Positions 43,634 to 51,833 of a DNA stretch of 64,000 nucleotides are shown piece by piece. A model generated the notes under the pieces. That model did not search any database. It was not told where the DNA came from and worked only from the letters and a program-made list of their open reading frames with translations. The DNA lies in contig JACMJZ010000012.1 in NCBI GenBank assembly GCA_014380365.1, positions 124,001 to 188,000 on the forward strand, given 5' to 3'. The stretch is from Pyrinomonadaceae bacterium. Lineage in GTDB: Bacteria > Acidobacteriota > Blastocatellia > Pyrinomonadales > Pyrinomonadaceae. Positions within the stretch are counted from its first letter, which is position 1. The number at the start of each line of letters is the position of its first letter. The position numbers and the translations under genes were made by a program.

Positions 43634-45700
43634 ATGCATTCAACTTTCGACGTCCTCACTTCCCTGCGCCAGCATTTTGGTTTCGCTGACTTCCGCGAGG
43701 GACAGCGCGAAGTGGTCACGGCGATTCTGGAAGGAAAGGATGCCGTCGTGGTCATGCCCACCGGCAGCGGCAAGTCTCTCTGTTATCAACTCCCCGCCAT
43801 GATGCTCGGCGGCGCAACCGTAGTTGTCTCTCCGCTAATCGCCTTGATGAAAGACCAGGTCGATGCGCTCCAGGCGCGCGACCTCCCAGCCACGTTCATA
43901 AACAGCTCGATCGCCGCAGCGGAACAAGGCGCACGCATCAATGCTCTGCGCCGCGGCGACTTCAAGCTCGTCTATGTTGCCCCCGAACGGTTTCGCAGCA
44001 GCCGGTTCCTCGAAGCGCTCCAGTCTTTGCGCGTCTCACTGTTTGCAGTTGATGAGGCGCATTGCATTTCAACCTGGGGCCACGACTTCCGTCCTGATTA
44101 TCTGCGGCTGAAGAACGTGATCCAGTTGCTCAACTCCGGACAGACGCCCACGCAAACTCTCGCGCTCACGGCTACCGCAACCCCCTACGTTCGTTCAGAC
44201 ATCATCGAGCAACTCGGACTGGTGAAACCGAGCACCTTTGTAAGCGGATTCGATCGGCCGAACCTGACGATTGATGTCGTGCATACGGAAAAGGAACGCG
44301 AGAAGATCGCGCGTATCAAGCGACTTGCGATTGCCACAGAAGGAACGGTTGGTGGTTCCGGAATCATCTACGCTTCGACGCGCAAAGCCGTGGAGCAGGT
44401 GACTCTGTCATTACGGGAACAGGGACTCGGTGTGGCGGCTTATCATGCCGGCTTGGGCGATGCCGCGCGTGTAAAAGCCCAGGATGATTTCATGTCGGGC
44501 CGGGCGCAGATGATTGTCGCGACCAACGCCTTCGGGATGGGCATCGACAAGCCGGACATCAGATTTGTCGCACACTATCAGATGCCTGGTTCCATCGAAG
44601 CCTACTATCAGGAAATCGGCCGTGCCGGACGGGATGGCCTGCCCTCCTCGTGCGTGCTCTTGTTCAACTACGCCGACAAGAATACGCACGACTTCTTCAT
44701 CGATGGTTCCTATCCGAGCCCGGAGCTTATTAGAAACGTTTACAGCACTCTCGTCGCGACTGGTTTGAAGCGAATCGAACTTTCCGCGTCCGAGATTGCG
44801 AAGCGCTCCGGCGCACGGAATGACATGGCTGTGCAATCCTCGCTTTACCTGCTCGAACGCGCGGGACACATCGCGCGCAGCACCTATGACCAACACGCTG
44901 CCGACGAGCCACCGCCGTGGGAGCCCGGGCAGCCACATCAAGCCGCGACTGCAAACGCTGGGACCGCGGGCGTCTCGCCCGCCGCGTCACATTCAACTGT
45001 CGCCAATCGTGCACGTCGCAGCCGCAGCATCATCATGCTCGACCAGGCGCTGGCTACGAACCTTCGCGTCAACTCAAGTGACGTTGCCCGTCGCGCGTCG
45101 CTGGAGCGACGCAAGCTGCGCGAGATGATTGAGTTTTGTTACACGGAATACTGTTACCGCGCCCACATACTGGACTACTTCGGCGACCCGCATCATGCGA
45201 GAAACTGTGGCACCTGCGGCAACTGCTCGCCAAACTCCGTCGCGCGCACGCCGCTTACCCGCGCCGAAGTCCTCGAAGACACACCGCGCAGCGTCCGCAC
45301 TCGCAAAGCCGGAAAGGATCGCAGTAATTCTTCCGTTGGCGCCTCCACCGGCCTCGTCTCGCCACGCGCGCTGACAACGGACGAGAGTCTACGCGCAAGA
45401 AAAATTTTAGCTTGTGCAGCGCGGATGAAAGGGCGCTTTGGGAAAACCATTCTGGCGGGTACGTTGCGCGGGTCAGCAGCCAAGAGCGTCATGCAAGCGC
45501 ACCTGAATGAACTATCGACATATGGAATCTTGAAGGACACGCGCCAAGACGACCTCCTGATCTACATCGACGCGCTTGTCGCCGCCCGTTGCTTGCGTCT
45601 CACGCCGGGAGCGTATCCTACCGTTTCGATAACTGATTTAGGTGAACGCGTAATGCGGGAGCTGGAGAAAGTGGAACTAGCGCTTCCGTCGCAATCGTAA
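43634..45700 (+). CDS. recQ: ATP-dependent DNA helicase RecQ
   Basis: 688 residues. 3'-5' helicase used in recombination repair. Motifs: QREVVTAILEGKDAVVVMPTGSGKSLCYQLPA (Walker A about 41-48), VDEAHCISTWGHDFRPDY, LALTATATP, FVSGFDRPNL, ATNAFGMGIDKPDIRFVAHYQMPGSIEAYYQEIGRAGRDG. The zinc-binding RQC portion has CYTEYCYRAHILDYFGDPHHARNCGTCGNC. The linker before it (about residues 420-465) is unusual: EPPPWEPGQPHQAATANAGTAGVSPAASHS, and contains a GCGGGCG/CGCCCGC palindrome at 44966-44982, suggesting an in-frame repeat insertion. The C-terminus resembles a winged-helix end rather than a full HRDC domain. The TAA stop lies in a repeat arm. Confidence 0.94.
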   Translation: MHSTFDVLTSLRQHFGFADFREGQREVVTAILEGKDAVVVMPTGSGKSLCYQLPAMMLGGATVVVSPLIALMKDQVDALQARDLPATFINSSIAAAEQGARINALRRGDFKLVYVAPERFRSSRFLEALQSLRVSLFAVDEAHCISTWGHDFRPDYLRLKNVIQLLNSGQTPTQTLALTATATPYVRSDIIEQLGLVKPSTFVSGFDRPNLTIDVVHTEKEREKIARIKRLAIATEGTVGGSGIIYASTRKAVEQVTLSLREQGLGVAAYHAGLGDAARVKAQDDFMSGRAQMIVATNAFGMGIDKPDIRFVAHYQMPGSIEAYYQEIGRAGRDGLPSSCVLLFNYADKNTHDFFIDGSYPSPELIRNVYSTLVATGLKRIELSASEIAKRSGARNDMAVQSSLYLLERAGHIARSTYDQHAADEPPPWEPGQPHQAATANAGTAGVSPAASHSTVANRARRSRSIIMLDQALATNLRVNSSDVARRASLERRKLREMIEFCYTEYCYRAHILDYFGDPHHARNCGTCGNCSPNSVARTPLTRAEVLEDTPRSVRTRKAGKDRSNSSVGASTGLVSPRALTTDESLRARKILACAARMKGRFGKTILAGTLRGSAAKSVMQAHLNELSTYGILKDTRQDDLLIYIDALVAARCLRLTPGAYPTVSITDLGERVMRELEKVELALPSQS

Positions 45701-45774
45701 CGCAAGCTGTTAGTTTGCGGTTTCGCCTGCGCCACGAGTAGGGCAACAATCGCAAACTAACAGTTTGCGTTACG
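45697..45774. repeat. Composite inverted repeat, family K (CGCAAACTAACAG type)
   Basis: Left arm GTAACGCAAGCTGTTAGTTT (45697-45716). Right arm CGCAAACTAACAGTTTGCGT (45751-45770), then TACG. It sits between the convergent recQ and thiG genes; the recQ stop is in the left arm and the thiG stop is 3 bp from the right arm. Confidence 0.85.
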
Positions 45775-45775
45775 T

Positions 45776-46567
45776 TTAGCGAACAACACCAACCACGGGA
45801 CTCGAAGCGCTCGCGTAGAGTCGTTTCGGCATCCGACCGGCGAGGTAGGCCAGGCGCCCTGCTTCTATCGCCAGCTTCATCGCCAGCGCCATCTTGGCTG
45901 AGTCCTTCGCCTCCGCAATCGCCGTGTTCATCAGCACCGCGTCAGCGCCCAGCTCCATCGCGATCGCCGCATCGCTGGCAGTGCCAACTCCCGCGTCGAC
46001 AATGATCGTGGCACCGGGAAGTTGTTCGCGCATGATTGCGAGGTTGGCGGGATTCTGAATGCCGAGCCCAGAGCCTATCGGGGCGGCAAGAGGCATTACG
46101 GCCGGACAGCCGGCGTCTAACAACTTCTTCGCCATGATTAGATCGTCGGTAAAGTAAGGTAGGACTGTGAAACCCTCCTTAACCAACACGCGTGCGGCTT
46201 CCAGCGTTTGTTCGTTATCCGGAAACAGCGTGGTCTGATCGCCGATGACTTCGAGTTTGATGATGTCGGTGTCTAGCGCTTCCCGCGCGAGTCGCGCCGT
46301 GCGAATTGCGTCCTCGGCGGTGTAGCATCCTGCGGTATTTGGCAAGATCGCTAGCGTGGGATCGAGATGATCCAGAAACGACTCAGTGCTGCGATCCAAA
46401 GGCACGCGTCTGACCGCAACGGTCACCATCTCCGCGCCCGAAGCCAGGTGAGCAGCTTTCATCTCTGCAAACGTTCGATACTTTCCCGTACCGATGATTA
46501 GCCGCGACTGGAATACGCGATTCCCGATTTTGAGGAGATCAGTTTCCGCTGCAAGTGCTGTTGACAT
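45776..46567 (-). CDS. thiG: Thiazole synthase
   Basis: Builds the thiazole ring of thiamine from deoxyxylulose phosphate, dehydroglycine/iminoglycine and sulfur carried by ThiS thiocarboxylate. 263 residues. It shows [34 protein letters not shown], the Schiff-base lysine region [13 protein letters not shown] (Lys about 104), [18 protein letters not shown] and [30 protein letters not shown]. The ATG at 46567 is 45 bp downstream of thiS. The enzyme depends on the adjacent ThiS, whose C-terminus is abnormal (see that entry). Confidence 0.95.
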   Translation of the reverse strand: MSTALAAETDLLKIGNRVFQSRLIIGTGKYRTFAEMKAAHLASGAEMVTVAVRRVPLDRSTESFLDHLDPTLAILPNTAGCYTAEDAIRTARLAREALDTDIIKLEVIGDQTTLFPDNEQTLEAARVLVKEGFTVLPYFTDDLIMAKKLLDAGCPAVMPLAAPIGSGLGIQNPANLAIMREQLPGATIIVDAGVGTASDAAIAMELGADAVLMNTAIAEAKDSAKMALAMKLAIEAGRLAYLAGRMPKRLYASASSPVVGVVR

Positions 46568-46602
46568 GTGTGAATTATATTCCTGCCGTCGCCCGATGCC
46601 TA

Positions 46603-46628
46603 TTAAGCAAACTAACAGTTTGCGTTAA
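46603..46628. repeat. Half element of family K overlapping the thiS 3' end
   Basis: TTAAGCAAACTAACAGTTTG then CGTTAA: a 26-bp near-palindrome, equal to one arm of the element at 45697-45774. It encodes the last five residues and stop of thiS on the minus strand. Confidence 0.85.
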
Positions 46629-46827
46629 ACCCTCCGCCGACAAAATGCACGATTTCAACCTTGCCACCCTCGTGTAGAATCGTGGCTTCCCAATCAGCGC
46701 GACGTACTACGTTGTTATTTAATTCGACGGCCAGGCGCTCGGATCTCAATTTCAGTATTGCGACAAGCTCCTGAACCGTGGTTCCCGCTTCCACCTCTCG
46801 AAATTCGCCATTAACCTGGATGCGCAA
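46612..46827 (-). CDS. thiS: Sulfur carrier protein ThiS with an abnormal C-terminal tail
   Basis: 71-residue ubiquitin-like protein: [60 protein letters not shown]. In the family the chain ends at the Gly-Gly, whose carboxylate is adenylated and thiolated by ThiF. Here residues 67-71, FNANC, follow the GGG. Those codons and the TAG are read from a family-K repeat arm (46603-46628). So either the tail is proteolytically removed or the carrier cannot be charged. The start is TTG at 46827, 12 bp after the previous gene, with GAGG upstream. thiG follows. Confidence 0.92.
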   Translation of the reverse strand: MRIQVNGEFREVEAGTTVQELVAILKLRSERLAVELNNNVVRRADWEATILHEGGKVEIVHFVGGGFNANC

Positions 46828-46839
46828 GTGCTTGGAACC

Positions 46840-47874
46840 TCAGCCGGCTGGATGAATCACCCGACGCAATTCGACCGATTGTTCGTGCGCTTCCGCTCGA
46901 ACCACAACCGCGGCTCGCCCGGTTGAAAAGCGCGGCAGGTCGATCGACACAACAGCCACACCATCGCGTTGGGTTTTGACGGAATAAATCTGCGGGCGGA
47001 AAGTGGCACCCAGGACTTTAATTGAAATCACAATACCGCCAAGGGGCTTTTCCGCATCGCCGGAATTTCTTTGGAGTAGGACACGGATAGTCACATTCTC
47101 ACCCGCACGAAATTCTTCGTCATCCAGAATAGTCAACGCGATCTCGGCTACTTGTTTGCGCGCTTTGCCTTGGCGCGAGGGCCGTCGCGAGTCGTAAACG
47201 GTGTACGCAGATTCTAGCGACGATGAAACGCTGGGCCGCGTGGGCGGGTCTGTCGGCAGCGGGAGACTTGGAACCGCGGGCTCCGGGACCGCAGTCTCAG
47301 CTACAACCTGTTCGACTCTTGGCTGCCAATCCGCGCCAGGTCGCGCGGCTGACGTTTCAATTATGAATTCATCTTGAATTTGGACGGGTGGCCGCGCTGG
47401 CGGGACTATTGGTTCGGTTCGCTTCGGCGGCGCTTGGTCGAATTGTGGGGCCTTGGGCTCAGCTGGCGGACGCTCAATCTTGCCTGGTGAAGCAGTTGGC
47501 TTTCTTGTCGGTTGGGCAACCTTCACCGGTGGGGTTATTGGCTCTGATGGCAGTTTCTCAGCCTCTACGTCTGGGGCGCTCGGATTGCGCGCGCCTTCAT
47601 CGCGGCGAACGTTCATCTGCTTTAACTCTTCGATACGCCCCGCGTTAATGGCCGCACAGATTAGCCGGTGCTGACGCTTCAAACGCTCCGCCAGGGCTTC
47701 GTCGGTAAAGCCAGTAGCTATCAAGTCCTGATAGGGGGTTCGCTTGGCGGCGAGTATTTCGCCGCCGGAATAAACGAGCGACAGAATAAGCGGGGAGTCG
47801 AGGCCCTTATCTTCTGTTTGAACGTGATAGACCACACCATCACGCTCGATATCTGTATTGAAACCTGTAATCAC
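46840..47874 (-). CDS. Hypothetical protein with Pro-rich linker
   Basis: 344 residues, GTG start at 47874. N-terminal domain (about 1-95): MITGFNTDIERDGVVYHVQTEDKGLDSPLILSLVYSGGEILAAKRTPYQDLIATGFTDEALAERLKRQHRLICAAINAG, which looks like a compact conserved domain. Residues 95-240 are Pro/Ala/Glu-rich and probably disordered. Residues about 245-343 are beta-rich (EIALTILDDEEFRAGENVTIRVLLQRNSGDAEKPLGGIVISIKVLG), resembling an immunoglobulin-like sandwich. No signal peptide or membrane helix. Function not recognised. It sits upstream of thiS on the same strand, 12 bp apart, so the three genes may be co-transcribed without a shared pathway. Confidence 0.7.
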   Translation of the reverse strand: MITGFNTDIERDGVVYHVQTEDKGLDSPLILSLVYSGGEILAAKRTPYQDLIATGFTDEALAERLKRQHRLICAAINAGRIEELKQMNVRRDEGARNPSAPDVEAEKLPSEPITPPVKVAQPTRKPTASPGKIERPPAEPKAPQFDQAPPKRTEPIVPPARPPVQIQDEFIIETSAARPGADWQPRVEQVVAETAVPEPAVPSLPLPTDPPTRPSVSSSLESAYTVYDSRRPSRQGKARKQVAEIALTILDDEEFRAGENVTIRVLLQRNSGDAEKPLGGIVISIKVLGATFRPQIYSVKTQRDGVAVVSIDLPRFSTGRAAVVVRAEAHEQSVELRRVIHPAG

Positions 47875-48040
47875 AGTCTTGGATAAGCGGTTGCTAGACC
47901 CGAGTCTTACGAACCATCGTCAAACCATCTCAAATGATGAAACGAAGGGAAAGTTCAAGGCCGACAGTCGAAGTTAACACAGCAATTTTTACAGGGTCAA
48001 TTCGCAATTTCTCAAACGCAATCGCATAAGACAGACCTGC

Positions 48041-48069
48041 TTGACACCCCCGATCACTTGCACTACGAT
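48041..48069 (+). promoter_or_regulatory. Sigma-70-like promoter for the nuo operon
   Basis: TTGACA (48041-48046), 17-bp spacer, TACGAT (48064-48069), about 95 bp upstream of the nuoA ATG. The divergent gap that holds it carries no palindromic element. Confidence 0.6.
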
Positions 48070-48164
48070 TCGGCTTGTACAATGATTCCCAATCTAAGAG
48101 TGAGTCGTCGGCCTGGGGTGGCTGGCGTGCGGCGATCTAATTGCAGCCGGGTGTAATTATAGGA

Positions 48165-48638
48165 ATGTCGTTTCGTCTCATCGACTATCTACCGGTCCTA
48201 CTGGTTTTTGTTGTAGCCGCGGGCTTCGCCGTCGGCAATATTTTCATTTCGCAGTTCATCGGCCAGCGAAAGCAGACGCGCACGAAGATGATGCCTTACG
48301 AGTGTGGTAAGGACCCTGTAGGTACAGCGCGAGAAAGATTCTCGGTAAAGTTTTATCTGATCGCGATGATCTTTATTCTGTTCGACATTGAGGTCATCTT
48401 CCTGGTGCCCTGGGCAGTTGTTTTCAAAACGCTTGCGGGTCCGGCATATGGTTTGGGGACCTTAGTCTATGTGGAAATGATGTTGTTTGTGGTGCTGCTG
48501 CTCGCCGGCTACGTTTATGTAATCAAGAAAGGCGCGCTTGATTGGAGCGATCGCGCGCGTCGTGAAGCTGAGGCGGAAGGCCGCCTGCTTGCTGACATGG
48601 AAAAGCGGCAACTGGAGATCAAGCGAACGGCTGCGTAG
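48165..48638 (+). CDS. nuoA: NADH-quinone oxidoreductase subunit A
   Basis: Small membrane subunit of complex I. 157 residues from the ATG at 48165, three transmembrane helices. The family core is unmistakable: [46 protein letters not shown]. The C-terminal tail is charged and longer than usual ([31 protein letters not shown]). An upstream TTG at 48141 is in frame but would add unrelated residues. First gene of the operon; nuoB starts 8 bp after its stop. Confidence 0.95.
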   Translation: MSFRLIDYLPVLLVFVVAAGFAVGNIFISQFIGQRKQTRTKMMPYECGKDPVGTARERFSVKFYLIAMIFILFDIEVIFLVPWAVVFKTLAGPAYGLGTLVYVEMMLFVVLLLAGYVYVIKKGALDWSDRARREAEAEGRLLADMEKRQLEIKRTAA

Positions 48639-48646
48639 GAAAACAT

Positions 48647-49276
48647 ATGGGACTGGAAAACATCATTGCCGAAGCTTTGCCGGAAGTGTTAACTACGCGG
48701 CTGGATTCCCTGATCAACTGGGCGCGCAAGTCATCGCTTTGGCCGGCAACTTTTGGGCTGGCCTGCTGCGCGATCGAGATGATGAACGCAACTTCTTCGC
48801 GTAACGATTTGGCGCGGTTTGGTTCGGAAGTTTTTCGCGCCAGCCCGCGCCAGGCCGACGTCATGATTGTTTCGGGACGCGTGTCACGCAAGATGGCCCC
48901 CGTGCTGCGGCGCATCTACGATCAGATGCCTGAACCTAAATGGGTGATCTCGATGGGCGCTTGTGCAACGTCGGGCGGAGTTTTTGATAATTATGCGATC
49001 GTCCAGGGCGTGGACAAGATTGTGCCGGTTGATGTTTACATTCCCGGATGTCCGCCCCGCCCGGAAATGCTGATTCATGCGGTAATGATGTTGCAGGACA
49101 AGGTCATGAAGGAATCGTCGCGCGACCGCCGGGATGTGCCTGAATCGGAAGCGCGCACCGCTATGGTCCCCGGCACACTGCCGATTACCGATGGTTCCAC
49201 AGCGCTGCACAACGCGCTGCCGGAATCCAGGCCATATTCCATTGCATCGCGACACGAGCGGCGTCGCTCTTCGTAG
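48647..49276 (+). CDS. nuoB: NADH-quinone oxidoreductase subunit B
   Basis: Peripheral-arm subunit that carries the N2 [4Fe-4S] cluster, the electron donor to quinone. 209 residues. The four cysteine ligands appear as [11 protein letters not shown] (Cys40, Cys41), MGACATSGG and [12 protein letters not shown]. After about residue 160 there is a C-terminal extension of some 45 residues, rich in Arg, Ser and Pro ([19 protein letters not shown]...[10 protein letters not shown]), beyond the usual end. A ribosome binding site (GTAGGA) overlaps the nuoA end. Confidence 0.95.
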   Translation: MGLENIIAEALPEVLTTRLDSLINWARKSSLWPATFGLACCAIEMMNATSSRNDLARFGSEVFRASPRQADVMIVSGRVSRKMAPVLRRIYDQMPEPKWVISMGACATSGGVFDNYAIVQGVDKIVPVDVYIPGCPPRPEMLIHAVMMLQDKVMKESSRDRRDVPESEARTAMVPGTLPITDGSTALHNALPESRPYSIASRHERRRSS

Positions 49277-49300
49277 TTTTTGACTACGGGTAATCGTTTC

Positions 49301-49846
49301 ATGAGCACTGGGATGAACAGCGAGAAGAACTTGCCGGAACTGCCTAACACACCTGTGAACCAAAGATTGACGCCGTCCCAATTGGTGACGGCGTTCCAGC
49401 GTGAACATCCGGATTGGCTGACTGAAATCGTCGAAGCTCACGGCGAGGTCACTGCCATCGTTCCGGCTGGTCACATCGTGGAAGTGTGTAGTGAACTCAA
49501 GGGCGGAGCTGAAACGAAATTTGATTTCCTGGCGGATATTTGCGGCGCGGACCGCGGCGTCGAAGAGGAACCTCGTTTCGAAGTTAACTACCATTTATTT
49601 TCGACTACAAAGCATCATCGACTCCGAATAAAGGTCTTAGTCAACGAAGATGACGCTCATGTGCCCACAGTGACGGGTGTGTGGCGGACTGCAAACTGGC
49701 ACGAGCGTGAAACCTTTGATCTCTTCGGTATTGTCTTTGACGGGCATCCGGACTTGCGACGGATACTTTTGCCAGACGACTGGCAGGGACATGCGTTGCG
49801 CAAGGACTTTCCTTTGCGAGGCTACGAACCCTATTCATTGAAATAG
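49301..49846 (+). CDS. nuoC: NADH-quinone oxidoreductase subunit C
   Basis: 30-kDa-type peripheral subunit, 181 residues from the ATG at 49301. The signature HERETFDLFGIVFDGHPDLRRILLPDDWQGHALRKDFPLRGYE is complete. An in-frame TTG at 49280 is possible but the ATG fits better. It is separate from nuoD, not fused as in E. coli. A family-A repeat follows in the gap before nuoD. Confidence 0.94.
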   Translation: MSTGMNSEKNLPELPNTPVNQRLTPSQLVTAFQREHPDWLTEIVEAHGEVTAIVPAGHIVEVCSELKGGAETKFDFLADICGADRGVEEEPRFEVNYHLFSTTKHHRLRIKVLVNEDDAHVPTVTGVWRTANWHERETFDLFGIVFDGHPDLRRILLPDDWQGHALRKDFPLRGYEPYSLK

Positions 49847-49865
49847 CTAGATGTCGAATCTCGCG

Positions 49866-49942
49866 CAAGCAGTTCAGAGTTCAACCTTTAGGTTGATCCT
49901 TTCGACATAACGAAAGCTGAAGCTTGAACTCTGAACTGCTTG
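49866..49942. repeat. Composite inverted repeat, family A
   Basis: Left arm CAAGCAGTTCAGAGTTCAAC (49866-49885). Right arm CTTGAACTCTGAACTGCTTG (49923-49942). It lies between nuoC and nuoD inside the operon. Confidence 0.88.
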
Positions 49943-49968
49943 AACGACATTGACTTTGGACCTTGGAC

Positions 49969-51186
49969 ATGAGTTCTACTTTAAACATTCCGCCGCAATT
50001 TGAGATCGTCGATCGTCCGCTTGATACGCAGATGACGATCTCGATGGGACCGCAGCACCCGTCAACGCACGGTGTGCTTCGTCTCGAGTTGGTCCTGGAT
50101 GGCGAGATGGTCGTTAAAGCGACGCCAGATATCGGCTATCTCCACACCGGGATGGAAAAGCTGTTTGAGTATAAGAAGTATCAGCAGGGGATCGTCATCA
50201 CCGACCGGATGGACTACCTTAACCCCCTGGGCAACAACCTTGCTTATGTGATGGCGGTTGAGAAGCTGCTTGAATTGCAAATTCCGGAGCGCGCGCAAAC
50301 GATTCGCGTGCTGATGTGCGAATTGCAGCGAATCGCGTCGCACCTCGTTTGGCTCGGCACCCATGCGCTCGACATTGGCGCGATGTCGGTCTTTTTCTAC
50401 TGCTTCCGCGAACGCGAAAAGATCCTGAACCTGATCGAGGCAGCCTCAGGCGGCCGACTGACGCCATCCTATTTTCGTATTGGCGGTTTGATGATGGACC
50501 TGCCGTCGGGTTTCGAACGGCGCGTACGCCAGTTTCAGGACGCCTTTCTCAAGTCAGTCGATGAGTTTCATACTCTGCTCACCGGCAACAGAATTTTTCA
50601 GAACCGCACGAAGGGTGTGGGTGTGATCACCGCGGAGGACGCGATCGACTGGGGATTGTCGGGGCCGTGTCTCCGTGGCAGCGGCGTGGATCTCGATATA
50701 CGCCGAACGAATCCGTACACGAGCTATGAAACCTACGATTTCGAGGTTCCGGTAGAGCAGGATTGCGACGTCTGGGCCAGGTACATGGTGCGCATGCGGG
50801 AGATGAAAGAGTCGCACAAGATTGTTGCGCAGGCGCTGGCGAGATTGAAGCCGGGTCCGGTTAAGGCAGACGCCCCGAAGGTTGTTTTGCCGGATCGCGA
50901 GGCGATGAAAACGCACATGGATGCGTTGATTCACCACTTCTTAATCGTCGCCGAAGGCTTTGATGTGCCGGCGGGTGAAGTCTATCACCCGATTGAGGCT
51001 TCAAAAGGCGAGCTCGGTGTCTACGTGAAGTCTGATGGTGGACCTAAGCCGTCACGGGTGCATTTCCGGGGCCCGAGTTTCGTGAACCTTTCGGCGTTGC
51101 CGCATATGTCGGAAGGCGCGATGGTGGCAGACATCGTGGCGATCATCGGATCGCTGGATATTGTGTTGGGGGAAATTGATCGATAG
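49969..51186 (+). CDS. nuoD: NADH-quinone oxidoreductase subunit D
   Basis: 49-kDa-type subunit forming part of the quinone pocket. 405 residues from the ATG at 49969 (a TTG two codons earlier is also in frame). Motifs: SMGPQHPSTHGVLRLELVLDGE, DIGYLHTGMEKLFEYKKYQQGI, GNRIFQNRTKGVGVITAEDAIDWGLSGPCLRGSGV, and the C-terminal DIVLGEIDR. The TAG stop is the first base triplet of a CAGTGG-type repeat. Confidence 0.96.
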   Translation: MSSTLNIPPQFEIVDRPLDTQMTISMGPQHPSTHGVLRLELVLDGEMVVKATPDIGYLHTGMEKLFEYKKYQQGIVITDRMDYLNPLGNNLAYVMAVEKLLELQIPERAQTIRVLMCELQRIASHLVWLGTHALDIGAMSVFFYCFREREKILNLIEAASGGRLTPSYFRIGGLMMDLPSGFERRVRQFQDAFLKSVDEFHTLLTGNRIFQNRTKGVGVITAEDAIDWGLSGPCLRGSGVDLDIRRTNPYTSYETYDFEVPVEQDCDVWARYMVRMREMKESHKIVAQALARLKPGPVKADAPKVVLPDREAMKTHMDALIHHFLIVAEGFDVPAGEVYHPIEASKGELGVYVKSDGGPKPSRVHFRGPSFVNLSALPHMSEGAMVADIVAIIGSLDIVLGEIDR

Positions 51187-51260
51187 TCAGTGGTCAATTG
51201 TCAGTGGTCAGTTGGACTTCAGCTTAACGAGCCACTGACAACGGACCACTGACTACTGAC
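51184..51260. repeat. Composite inverted repeat, family C (CAGTGGTC type)
   Basis: Left arm TAGTCAGTGGTCAATTGTCA (51184-51203), right arm GGACCACTGACTACTGAC (51243-51260). It contains the nuoD stop and ends 7 bp before nuoE. Confidence 0.8.
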
Positions 51261-51267
51261 AAACGTA

Positions 51268-51798
51268 ATGAGCACACAACTCATCAACATTCAGCCGATG
51301 TCGCAGCCGGTGGATATCGGCGACGAGGTCGCGTCGTTTTCGTCTGAGGTTGAGGCGGAGATTGATTCGCACCTCGCCAAGTATCCGGTGATGCGCTCGG
51401 CGATTCTGCCGCTGATGTTCATCGTTCAGCGCGAGCGCGGGTACCTCGACGCGCCGGGAGTGGCGTATCTCGCGAAGCGTTTGCATCTGCGGATAACTGA
51501 CATCTGGGAAGTCGCGACGTTCTATTCAATGTTGAATACGACTCCGGTCGGCAAGTATCACATCCAGGTTTGCAAAACGCTTTCGTGCAAGATTATGGGC
51601 GAACCCGGGATCACTGAGCACGTCTGTGGAAAGTTGGGGATCAAACCCGGTGAGACTACGGCGGATGGTCGTTTCACTGTTTCCCTCGTCGAGTGTCTCG
51701 GTTCCTGCGGCACCGCCCCAATGCTTCAGATTGGTTTTGATTACCACGAGAACCTGACACCGGCGAAAGTCGATCAGATTTTGGACGCGTTGCCTTAA
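51268..51798 (+). CDS. nuoE: NADH-quinone oxidoreductase subunit E
   Basis: 24-kDa-type subunit with the N1a [2Fe-2S] cluster, 176 residues. Ligands C-x4-C and C-x3-C are in VCKTLSCKIMG and VECLGSCGTAP. The N-terminal helical part (YPVMRSAILPLMFIVQRERGYLDAPGVAYLAKRLHLRITDIWEVATFYSML) is typical. It forms the NADH dehydrogenase module with nuoF and nuoG. Confidence 0.95.
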   Translation: MSTQLINIQPMSQPVDIGDEVASFSSEVEAEIDSHLAKYPVMRSAILPLMFIVQRERGYLDAPGVAYLAKRLHLRITDIWEVATFYSMLNTTPVGKYHIQVCKTLSCKIMGEPGITEHVCGKLGIKPGETTADGRFTVSLVECLGSCGTAPMLQIGFDYHENLTPAKVDQILDALP

Positions 51799-51830
51799 CT
51801 ATTTACGATTTACGATTCACTATTAACTAA
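51798..51830. repeat. Single-arm repeat, ATTTACGATTTACG type
   Basis: ACTATTTACGATTTACGATT then CACTATTAAC, a direct-repeat string like one arm of the family-C elements, between nuoE and nuoF. A similar string (GTTTACGATTTACTATTTAC) occurs near 16567-16586. Confidence 0.5.
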
Positions 51831-51833
51831 CTC

